Source: an uncultured Prevotellaceae bacterium (GTDB lineage: Bacteria > Bacteroidota > Bacteroidia > Bacteroidales > Muribaculaceae). Taken from it: a DNA stretch of 18,292 bases. Shown piece by piece: positions 1 through 6,242 of the stretch. A model generated the notes under the pieces. The model was given only the letters and a program-made list of their open reading frames with translations, searched no databases and was not told where the DNA came from. The first letter of the stretch is position 1. Each line of letters starts with the position of its first letter. Location: assembly GCA_937898675.1 (NCBI GenBank), contig CALEJB010000027.1, positions 1 to 18,292 on the forward strand, given 5' to 3'. The position numbers were made by a program, and so were the translations under genes.

Positions 1-14
1 TATCATAAAAACAA

Positions 15-55
15 CACCCCAAAAGTTTTGTGTCTAACTTTTGGGGTGCAGTTCA
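15..55. mobile_element. Probable IS3-family (IS150-group) terminal inverted repeat / hairpin remnant
   Basis: The arms CACCCCAAAAGTT (15-27) and AACTTTTGGGGTG (36-48) form a perfect 13-bp stem around an 8-nt loop, followed by CAGTTCA up to position 55. Read on the minus strand the end starts TGAACTGCACCCCAAAAGTT, which resembles the terminal repeats of IS150-group IS3 elements as I remember them (TG...CA ends). No transposase is visible on either side: the rest of the element would lie left of the window, or this is a solo end. A terminator-like role for the stem is an alternative reading. The IS assignment rests on recall and not on a search. Confidence 0.5.
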
Positions 56-230
56 CCCTCGGTTGTGCTTTTTTTTGACGATTTTGCATACATCCGCCGG
101 ACAGGTTTTGCATCACCTCAAAAGGGGAAGGGAGCACCCATGAAGGGCTCGTTTTGCCACCCATATTGGTCACAAAACGGGCTGTTCACCTTAAAAATAG
201 GGCGGTGTGGGCTAAAAACTTGGTATTTTC
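56..230. other. Intergenic region upstream of secDF, no gene seen
   Basis: Between the IS-like repeat and the secDF promoter I find no convincing coding sequence. A 68-codon open frame crosses the region, but it begins inside the inverted repeat and has no start context, so it looks fortuitous. The stretch contains T-runs and GGGG/CCCC-rich pieces without a strong hairpin. Confidence 0.5.
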
Positions 231-262
231 TTGTCTTACTTCAATAAAAAGATGTATATTTG
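231..262 (+). promoter_or_regulatory. Bacteroidetes-type promoter of secDF
   Basis: The -7 element TATATTTG lies at 255-262 and a TTG at 231-233 sits 21 bp upstream, close to the Bacteroidetes primary sigma consensus (TTTG, about 19-21 bp, TAnnTTTG). Transcription would start near 270, giving a roughly 50-nt AT-rich leader before the ATG at 321. Confidence 0.65.
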
Positions 263-320
263 CAGGCTGAATTCGCAGAATGAATTGAAATTAACAAAAT
301 TTAATTAAATAATTCACAAA

Positions 321-3300
321 ATGCAAACTAAAGGTTTTATTAGAGTCCTTACTATTGCACTGTTGCTGATTTGCGCGTTCTATCTGTCGTTCACCTTTGT
401 GAGCAATCACTATCAGAACAAGGCAGAGCAGAAGGCACTTGCTGTAGCCGGCATCAAGACCGCCGACACCAGCAACGACACTTATCGCAACGCGTTGAAT
501 ACGTATCTGGACTCCCTCGCTAATGAGAAGGTGTATCTTGGATATTACACCCTCCAGCAGGTTCGTGAGAAAGAGTTGGGCCTCGGCCTTGACTTGAAGG
601 GTGGTATGAATGTGACACTGCAGATTTCGGTGCCCGACATCTTGCGCGCTCTCGCGAACAACAATCCCGACAAGAAGTTTAACCAAGCCATCGACAATGT
701 GTCGAAGAACCAGACCGCACAGGACGACTTCGTTGGCTCCTTCTGCAAGGAGTACAAGAAGCTGGCCCCCGAGGGCAGCCTGGCACAAATCTTCCGCCAC
801 ATCGAGCGCATCAAGGAGAAACCCAGTGCCAGCGACGGTGAGGTGCAAAACATCCTCAACGACGAGGTCAACAGCATGGTGGACAACTCCTACAAGGTGC
901 TGCGCAACCGTATCGACCGCTTTGGCGTTGTTTCTCCCAATATCCAGAAGCTGCAGAGCACTGGCCGCATCTTGCTGGAGCTCCCGGGTGTAAAAGAGCC
1001 CGAGCGCGTTCGCAAACTGTTGCAGGGTGCCGCCAACCTGGAATTTTATCAGACCTATACCCTGTCTGACATCGTCGGCGCACTGCGTAGCCTGAGCGAC
1101 CAGTATGTTGCCAGCAACGGCGTAGCTCCCGTGGCACAGGAAGAGGAATCCGCTGCCGCCGAGGAGACCGCTGCCGCCGAGCCTGCTGCCAAGCCCGACA
1201 GCACCAAGCAGGCTGCTGACAAGAAGACCGCCGCTGCCGACAAGGTTCCCGCCAAGAAGGACAGCAAGGAGCCCACGCTGGCCGATATGACCGGCTTTGA
1301 GGCTATGGCCGGCGCCGGCGCTTCGTCGCCCATCGTTGGTTATGTGCCCGCTTCGGACACTGCCAAGGTCAACGCCATCATCCACTCCCCGATTGCCAAG
1401 ACCATCCTGCCCGCCGACCTCAAGTTGGCTTGGACCGTTAAACCCGAGAAGCTGCAGAACGGCGCCGAGGCATTCCAGCTCATCGCCCTGCGCACCGTCA
1501 ACAATCAGCCCGTGCTGACTGGCGATGTGGTGACCAAGGCTACCAGCGAGTTTGATAACATGCAGGGTCAGGTCGTATCCATGACCATGAACGACGAGGG
1601 CGCACGCCAGTGGAGCCGCATCACCGGCCAGAACATCGGCCACGCCATCGCCATCGTTCTCGATGACCAGGTTTACTCCTATCCCAATGTCAACAGCCAG
1701 ATTGACGGTGGTCGCTCGCAGATTAGCGGACACTTCACCGTTGAGGAGGCAGGTGACCTTGCCAACGTGCTCGAGTCCGGTAAGATGGTGGCACGCGTCA
1801 ATGTCGCCAGCGAGAGCGTGATTGGCCCGTCGCTGGGTAAGGAATCTATCCAGAAGGGTCTCATCTCGTTTATCATCGCCCTCATCCTGCTGATGATATT
1901 CATGGTTTGCACCTATGGCGTTTATGCCGGCAACATTGCCAACCTGGGTCTGATCATGAACCTCTTCTTCACCATTGGTATCCTCGCCTCGTTCCAGAGC
2001 GTGCTCACCCTGCCGGGTATCGCCGGTATCGTGCTGACGCTGGGTATGGCGGTGGACGCCAACGTGCTTATCTTTGAGCGTTGCAAGGAGGAGCTCCGCC
2101 GCGGCAAGGGCCTCAAGGCCGCCATCGCCGACGGTTACAAGAACGCCTTCTCGGCCATCTTCGACTCCAACTTGACCACAATCATCACAGGCATCATCCT
2201 GATTGTCCTCGGTAGCGGCCCCATCCGCGGTTTTGCCGTTACCCTCGTGGTAGGTATCTGCTGCTCGTTCTTCACGGCAGTATTTGCAACCCGCCTCGTG
2301 CTTGAGCACTTCGTGAACAAGGGCACCTTTGACAAGATGACCTTTACCACCAGCCTCACCCGCCACATGCTGGAGGATGTGAAATTCAACTTCATGGGCG
2401 CTGCCAAGCGCACCTCTGTCATCGTTATTGCACTCATCGTAGTCTTTGGCGCCCTGTTCGCACTGCGTGGCTTGAGCCGCGGCATCGACTTCTCGGGTGG
2501 CCGCAACTACGTTGTGCAATTTGACCATCCCGTCAAGACTGCCGACCTGCAGGCTCAACTCGCCCCCCTGTTCCCCGATGCCAACACCTCGGTCATCACC
2601 ATCGACAATGAGACTAAGGTTCGCGTTTCGACCAACTACAAGATCAACGAGACCGCCGAGGGCATCGACGATGAAATCATGGGCAAGCTTTATCAGGGCA
2701 TGAAGAGCGAAATCGGCAACATGACGCCCGAGGACTTCAGCACCTCTAACGAGAGCGTCGGCGTTGTATCCAGCGAGACCGTCGGCCCGAGCATCGCAAG
2801 CGACATGACCCGCGAGGCCATTTGGGCAGTGCTCTTCTCGTTGCTCGCAATGGCACTCTACATCCTGTTCCGCTTCCGCAACATCGCCTTCTCTATCGGC
2901 GCTCTTGCAGCGGTAGCCTTCACGGCGTTCATCGTCATCGGCTTCTACAACCTGCACGGTCTGCTGCCCTTCTCCATGGAGATTGATCAGACCTTTATCG
3001 CTGCTATCCTGACCGTTATCGGTTATCAGGTCAACGATACCGTGGTTGTATTTGACCGCGTGCGTGAGTACCGCAAGCTCTATCCCAAACAGGACCTCTA
3101 CACCACCTTCAACAAGGCGTTGTGCAGCACCCTGTCGCGTACCTTGATGACCTCTATCACGACACTGCTCGTGCTTCTCGTCATGCTGTTCTTCGGCGGC
3201 GAGTCTATCCGCAGCTTCATCTTCGCGATGATCCTCGGTGTTGTCATTGGTACCTGCGCTTCGCTGTTCATCGCTTCGCCCGTGGCATACTGGATTGCAC

Positions 3301-3353
3301 GCCGCAGCGACAAGAAGGAAGCCCAATTGGCCGAGGCCGCAGCCAGGAAGTAA
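321..3353 (+). CDS. secDF: Fused protein translocase subunit SecDF
   Basis: This is a 1010-aa inner-membrane protein that uses the proton gradient to help SecYEG pull preproteins across the membrane. The SecD half has TM1 (about 6-28), the conserved GLGLDLKGGMNV segment (87-98), a large periplasmic domain, and IGPSLGKESI (501-510) ahead of a five-helix bundle with DANVLIFERCKEELRRGKG (579-597). The SecF half begins with a TM at about 698-715, then GIDFSGG (721-727), VGPSIASDM (821-829) and GYQVNDTVVVFDRVREYRK (901-919). Fusion of the two halves in one chain is usual in Bacteroidetes. An Ala/Lys/Glu-rich low-complexity stretch (about 270-318) interrupts the periplasmic domain. The ATG at 321 is chosen because it follows the promoter and opens directly into TM1. 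It appears monocistronic, with its own promoter and a terminator-like stem 20 bp after the stop. Identification is secure. Confidence 0.97.
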   Translation: MQTKGFIRVLTIALLLICAFYLSFTFVSNHYQNKAEQKALAVAGIKTADTSNDTYRNALNTYLDSLANEKVYLGYYTLQQVREKELGLGLDLKGGMNVTLQISVPDILRALANNNPDKKFNQAIDNVSKNQTAQDDFVGSFCKEYKKLAPEGSLAQIFRHIERIKEKPSASDGEVQNILNDEVNSMVDNSYKVLRNRIDRFGVVSPNIQKLQSTGRILLELPGVKEPERVRKLLQGAANLEFYQTYTLSDIVGALRSLSDQYVASNGVAPVAQEEESAAAEETAAAEPAAKPDSTKQAADKKTAAADKVPAKKDSKEPTLADMTGFEAMAGAGASSPIVGYVPASDTAKVNAIIHSPIAKTILPADLKLAWTVKPEKLQNGAEAFQLIALRTVNNQPVLTGDVVTKATSEFDNMQGQVVSMTMNDEGARQWSRITGQNIGHAIAIVLDDQVYSYPNVNSQIDGGRSQISGHFTVEEAGDLANVLESGKMVARVNVASESVIGPSLGKESIQKGLISFIIALILLMIFMVCTYGVYAGNIANLGLIMNLFFTIGILASFQSVLTLPGIAGIVLTLGMAVDANVLIFERCKEELRRGKGLKAAIADGYKNAFSAIFDSNLTTIITGIILIVLGSGPIRGFAVTLVVGICCSFFTAVFATRLVLEHFVNKGTFDKMTFTTSLTRHMLEDVKFNFMGAAKRTSVIVIALIVVFGALFALRGLSRGIDFSGGRNYVVQFDHPVKTADLQAQLAPLFPDANTSVITIDNETKVRVSTNYKINETAEGIDDEIMGKLYQGMKSEIGNMTPEDFSTSNESVGVVSSETVGPSIASDMTREAIWAVLFSLLAMALYILFRFRNIAFSIGALAAVAFTAFIVIGFYNLHGLLPFSMEIDQTFIAAILTVIGYQVNDTVVVFDRVREYRKLYPKQDLYTTFNKALCSTLSRTLMTSITTLLVLLVMLFFGGESIRSFIFAMILGVVIGTCASLFIASPVAYWIARRSDKKEAQLAEAAARK

Positions 3354-3372
3354 ATCCTGACCAACCAACATC

Positions 3373-3409
3373 AAACCGCCGGCCCGCAAAATGGTCGGCC
3401 GGCGGTTTT
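3373..3409 (+). terminator. Terminator-like stem-loop after secDF
   Basis: AAACCGCCGGCC (3373-3384) pairs perfectly with GGCCGGCGGTTT (3397-3408) around a 12-nt loop, and the run of T reaches 3409. It sits 20 bp past the secDF stop and just before the tRNA gene, so it probably ends the secDF transcript. Confidence 0.75.
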
Positions 3410-3414
3410 AGATT

Positions 3415-3486
3415 GCTCCTGTAGTTCAACGGATAGAATGGAGGTTTCCTAAACCTTAGATTTGGGTTCGATTCCCAGCGGGAGTA
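3415..3486 (+). tRNA. tRNA-Arg (anticodon CCU)
   Basis: A full cloverleaf can be drawn. The acceptor GCTCCTG (3415-3421) pairs with CGGGAGT (3479-3485) with a discriminator A at 3486. The anticodon stem GAGGT/ACCTT encloses the loop TTCCTAA with anticodon CCT at 3448-3450, and the T-stem TTGGG/CCCAG encloses TTCGATT. The anticodon CCU reads AGG arginine codons. The 3' CCA is not encoded (the genome has CAA after the discriminator base), so it must be added after transcription. It lies on the same strand as secDF, behind the secDF terminator. Confidence 0.93.
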
Positions 3487-3488
3487 CA

Positions 3489-3516
3489 ACGGAGGGTAAT
3501 TGCCCTCCGTTTTTTT
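3489..3516 (+). terminator. Intrinsic terminator of tRNA-Arg
   Basis: ACGGAGGG (3489-3496) and CCCTCCGT (3503-3510) form a perfect 8-bp stem with a 6-nt loop, followed by seven T residues (3510-3516). It begins two bases after the tRNA 3' end. Confidence 0.9.
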
Positions 3517-3749
3517 GTACCCTAAAGTACACATTTTCAACGTTTCTAATATGCCACCGCTAAAATTGACAATTACCTAAAATTGCATTTTTTTGGTATT
3601 TTTTTTAATGATGCGGTAGTTTTTTTCGGGAAAAAGCATTACCTTTGCAACGGAATACAAGAAAAGGCGACTTTTGGAGAATAGATATAATAATTTTACC
3701 CTAGACGCTTCATGAAAGTTCACTCAAATTAATAACCCCAAAAAAAATT
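3517..3749. other. AT-rich intergenic region with promoter and leader
   Basis: This stretch between the tRNA terminator and the next gene is AT-rich with several T-runs and has no supported gene. Its only recognisable element is the -7 hexamer-like TACCTTTG at 3640-3647. I looked for a downstream copy of the tRNA 3' end, which would mark an integration site, and did not find one. Confidence 0.6.
3640..3647 (+). promoter_or_regulatory. -7 promoter element for the 200-aa secreted protein gene
   Basis: TACCTTTG followed by C matches the Bacteroidetes -7 consensus. No clear TTTG lies at the expected spacing upstream, only T-runs. The implied leader is about 95 nt, ending in an A-rich run directly before the ATG at 3750. 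Confidence 0.55.
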
Positions 3750-4352
3750 ATGTTAGTTAAAAATTTACTAAGTATTAAACAAGCTGCAGTATGCTTGGTG
3801 ATTTGCTTGATGTGCTCATTTACAGCTCATTCGGCATTTATTGTTGACGGAAACAATGTTCAAATGGAATATGGAACATGGGACCATTACCGGTATAATG
3901 ACCCGATTCAATGCGTGACTGTCCACATCGGTGTTGTTGCTCATGGGTGGTCCTTGGAGGATGATTTAAGCAATTTGTCTCTCGTGCGCGTAATCAATGG
4001 CGTTGAAACCGTCATGGATGCCAATTATCTCAACGAGGACGATAACGAAATAACCGACTTGACTGTCAGCATTAGTGGCAACACTTCGCACATTGACATT
4101 AACGATGCATTTCTCACCGAAGACCTTGATGCATTATTCAACGGAGACGTAACCGTCCAGTACATGATTAGAGTTGAGAAGAACGGCAATATGCATCAGG
4201 CTGTCGTAACTGTTAATTTCAGCGATGAACCGACATCGGTCAAGGAGATTTATATCGATGAGGACGGATTGTACTATGATTTGCAAGGTCATTCAAGCGT
4301 GACGCCGTTTAGCGGAATCAACATTCACAACGGCAAGAAAATCATGTATTGA
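3750..4352 (+). CDS. Exported protein of unknown function with T9SS-like C-terminal tail
   Basis: I do not recognise a family for the 200-aa body. The N-terminus (positively charged, hydrophobic core about 11-24, TAHSA at 25-29) looks like a signal peptide cleaved near residue 29. The mature part (30-160) is rich in Asp, Asn, Val and Thr with an alternating pattern suggesting beta-strands, perhaps one Ig-like sandwich. The C-terminal part (about 165-200) contains YYDLQG, SGINIHNG and a basic KK near the end. This is the YDLxG...GI.I.NGKK pattern common at the C-termini of exported Bacteroidales proteins and similar to T9SS type A sorting domains. Base composition is lower in GC than secDF. 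The gene has its own -7 element and is followed by a strong palindrome, so it seems monocistronic. Function is unknown. Confidence 0.8.
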   Translation: MLVKNLLSIKQAAVCLVICLMCSFTAHSAFIVDGNNVQMEYGTWDHYRYNDPIQCVTVHIGVVAHGWSLEDDLSNLSLVRVINGVETVMDANYLNEDDNEITDLTVSISGNTSHIDINDAFLTEDLDALFNGDVTVQYMIRVEKNGNMHQAVVTVNFSDEPTSVKEIYIDEDGLYYDLQGHSSVTPFSGINIHNGKKIMY

Positions 4353-4393
4353 TTATAGTTTGAGGTTCACAACAGTTGAGCCAAGGCGTAACA

Positions 4394-4435
4394 AAAATGC
4401 GATTGCCGACATTCGAATGTCGGCAATCGCATTTT
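4394..4435. terminator. Perfect 42-bp palindrome, probable bidirectional terminator
   Basis: Two 21-nt arms (4394-4414 and 4415-4435) are exact reverse complements with no spacer and centre on TTCGAA. The left arm begins AAAATGCGATTGCCGACATT, so RNA from either strand would fold into a long hairpin ending in UUUU. It lies 42 bp past the stop of the 200-aa gene and about 87 bp upstream of the next -7 element. Termination is the simplest role; an operator for the downstream deiminase gene is possible but less likely. Confidence 0.7.
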
Positions 4436-4521
4436 CTGTTGCCGTCTGTGCTGGAAGCATTGGTTTGTGGCCAGATTGGGCAAAATATTGCAAGCAAATA
4501 ACATAATTCATAAAAATAATG

Positions 4522-4529
4522 TACCTTTG
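4522..4529 (+). promoter_or_regulatory. -7 promoter element of the deiminase gene
   Basis: TACCTTTGC at 4522-4530 matches the Bacteroidetes -7 consensus and lies 21 bp before the ATG at 4551, implying a short leader of about 15 nt. I see no convincing -33 element at the expected distance. Confidence 0.6.
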
Positions 4530-4550
4530 CTATAATCAATACATGCTGTT

Positions 4551-6170
4551 ATGAAAAGAAATGAATCATTTTTCGCATTACTCGTGTTTGCCGTTATGAT
4601 GACAGCTGTGGGCGGCATGAATGCCCAGGCACAGACTCGGGAGGCGCCCGACTGGAGAAAACTTCATTACCTGTCTGCCGAGGAGATGCAGACCCCAGTG
4701 TGGAACATCAACCTTACGGAGACACCCGCGCCGACCGAAGCGCCCCGCTTTGTGGCGGAGTTTGAGCCCATGCAGGGCGTGGCGATTGCCTATCCGCTGG
4801 GCATACCGCTGAGCCTGGTTAAATCGTTGGCCGAGAATTGCCAAGTGTATTGCATCGTCCAGCAGTACCAGCAGTCATCGGCGCAGTCGCGTTTCAAAAG
4901 CGCGGGGGTGAACATGGACCGGGTCACCTTTGTGAACGCTAAAACAGATTCCTACTGGGTGCGCGACTATGGTCCCTGGTATATCTTTGCGGGCAAGAAT
5001 CCTGCCATTGTTGACAATGTGTATAATCGTCCGCGGCAGAACGACGATGCGATACCCTCGGCATTTGCCTCGTTCTGGAATATCCCCCTCTACAGCATGA
5101 ACCTGAAACACACTGGAGGCAACATGATGGAGGATGGACGCGGGCACGCTGTGAGCGACAATTTGGTGGTTCAAGAGAATAATAATGACGAGGCCGCTGT
5201 GCGCAAGAAGATGCTCGACTACCTGGGAATCGACAACTATCACATCACCATCGACCCGCAAAACGACTACATTGCCCATGTTGACTGCTGGGGAAAATAC
5301 CTGGCTCCTGATAAAATCCTGATAGCGAAACTGCCCAAGACCGACAGCAGATATGAGAAATATGAGTCGGTGGCCAACTATTTTGCAACCACCAACTGCT
5401 GCTGGGGCTATCCCTACAAGGTGTACCGTGTCGAGGAACCTGGCGGCAGCACCGTTGCTCCTTACACCAACAGCCTTATCCTCAACAAGCACGTTTATGT
5501 GCCGATGGGCAGCAACAGCACTTACAACGAACTCGCGCTCGAGGTTTACAGGGAGGCCATGCCCGGATACGAGGTGACGGGCGTGTACAATACAACCAGC
5601 GGCATCCAGTGGCTCAACACCGACGCCCTGCATTGCCGCACGCGGGGCGTGATGGACTTTGACATGCTGTATGTCGACCACAGGAACGTGTTGCACGGCA
5701 CTCAGCAGTGCAAAGATTCCATCGCTGTCACGAGCAAGTTCATCGCCTATAGCGGAGAGCCCTTGAAGGAGGACTCGCTACTGGTTTACTACAGCATTGA
5801 CAATGGTCCTTACCAGGCTGCGCACATGAGCGCCACCGGCGTTGCCGATGAATATGTGGGCTACATCAAGGGCTATCACCAGGCGTCGCAGGTTGACTAC
5901 TATATCTTCGGTGCCGATGAGTCAGGACACCGTTATCAGCAGCCGGTGTTCGGTGAACAGGAACCCCACCACTTCACAGTCAATATTTCAGTCATCCTGG
6001 GCGATGTGAACGATGACGGCATCGTTGATGTCAGTGACATGGCAGCCCTGATAGATCATCTGCTCGCGGGCATCGACATCAACACCGGCAATGCCGACGT
6101 GAACCAGGACGGCAACATCGACGTCAGTGACTTGTCGGCCCTTATCGACATGTTGCTCGGTGCAAATTAA
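4551..6170 (+). CDS. Secreted peptidylarginine deiminase (PPAD)-like enzyme with dockerin-like C-terminus
   Basis: This 539-aa protein should hydrolyse arginine guanidinium groups to citrulline and ammonia outside the cell. A signal peptide (1 to about 27, ending AQA) precedes an agmatine/peptidylarginine deiminase domain (about 60-375). By comparison with Porphyromonas PPAD (Asp130, His236, Asp238, Asn297, Cys351 as I recall them) the active site would be D139 in WVRDYGPW, H243 and D245 in HVDCWGK, N307 in PYTNSLIL and nucleophile C362 in DALHCRT. R160 and R162 in YNRPRQ match the PPAD pair (Arg152/Arg154) that holds the substrate's C-terminal carboxylate. HTGGN (187-191) is also kept. An Ig-like domain (about 385-478) follows, as in PPAD. 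The tail (484-539) has two dockerin-type calcium loops, D485/N487/D489/D493/D496 and D516/N518/D520/D524/D527, in place of the PPAD T9SS domain. The gene is monocistronic and converges on the endonuclease gene. A free-agmatine deiminase is less likely given the arginine pair, Ig domain and export. Confidence 0.9.
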   Translation: MKRNESFFALLVFAVMMTAVGGMNAQAQTREAPDWRKLHYLSAEEMQTPVWNINLTETPAPTEAPRFVAEFEPMQGVAIAYPLGIPLSLVKSLAENCQVYCIVQQYQQSSAQSRFKSAGVNMDRVTFVNAKTDSYWVRDYGPWYIFAGKNPAIVDNVYNRPRQNDDAIPSAFASFWNIPLYSMNLKHTGGNMMEDGRGHAVSDNLVVQENNNDEAAVRKKMLDYLGIDNYHITIDPQNDYIAHVDCWGKYLAPDKILIAKLPKTDSRYEKYESVANYFATTNCCWGYPYKVYRVEEPGGSTVAPYTNSLILNKHVYVPMGSNSTYNELALEVYREAMPGYEVTGVYNTTSGIQWLNTDALHCRTRGVMDFDMLYVDHRNVLHGTQQCKDSIAVTSKFIAYSGEPLKEDSLLVYYSIDNGPYQAAHMSATGVADEYVGYIKGYHQASQVDYYIFGADESGHRYQQPVFGEQEPHHFTVNISVILGDVNDDGIVDVSDMAALIDHLLAGIDINTGNADVNQDGNIDVSDLSALIDMLLGAN

Positions 6171-6242
6171 CCGGCCATGATGAGTCAAAATCACTGATGA
6201 CCCCGCTGTGGGGAGTGGGCAGATGCCAACTCCTAACTCCAA
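6171..6242. other. Short convergent intergenic region
   Basis: The 72 bp between the two converging stop codons hold only a weak CCCC-gctgt-GGGG stem (6201-6213) and the GGAGTT-type repeat at its right end. No convincing terminator is present for either gene, so the transcripts may overlap. Confidence 0.5.
6229..6242 (-). repeat. GGAGTTAGGAGT interspersed repeat, copy 1
   Basis: Read on the minus strand this is TTGGAGTTAGGAGT, identical to 14938-14951 on the plus strand. Both copies are later followed by AGGAGTTGGC. It starts directly after the endonuclease stop codon. Confidence 0.6.

Noticed and set aside
41..247. 68-codon frame at the left edge
   Set aside because: It starts inside the IS-like inverted repeat, has no start context, and its product resembles nothing known.
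291..3389. 1032-codon open frame antisense to secDF
   Set aside because: It mirrors the secDF gene. The strong C-ending codon bias of secDF removes antisense stops. The translation is low-complexity with His/Asp/Gly runs and shows no domain.
3415..4540. tRNA-Arg as the attachment site of an integrated element
   Set aside because: The downstream region is AT-rich, but I found no repeat of the tRNA 3' end and no integrase in the window.
4875..5696. 273-codon antisense frame in the deiminase gene
   Set aside because: The plus-strand frame carries all catalytic motifs; the antisense product shows none and has no -7 element.
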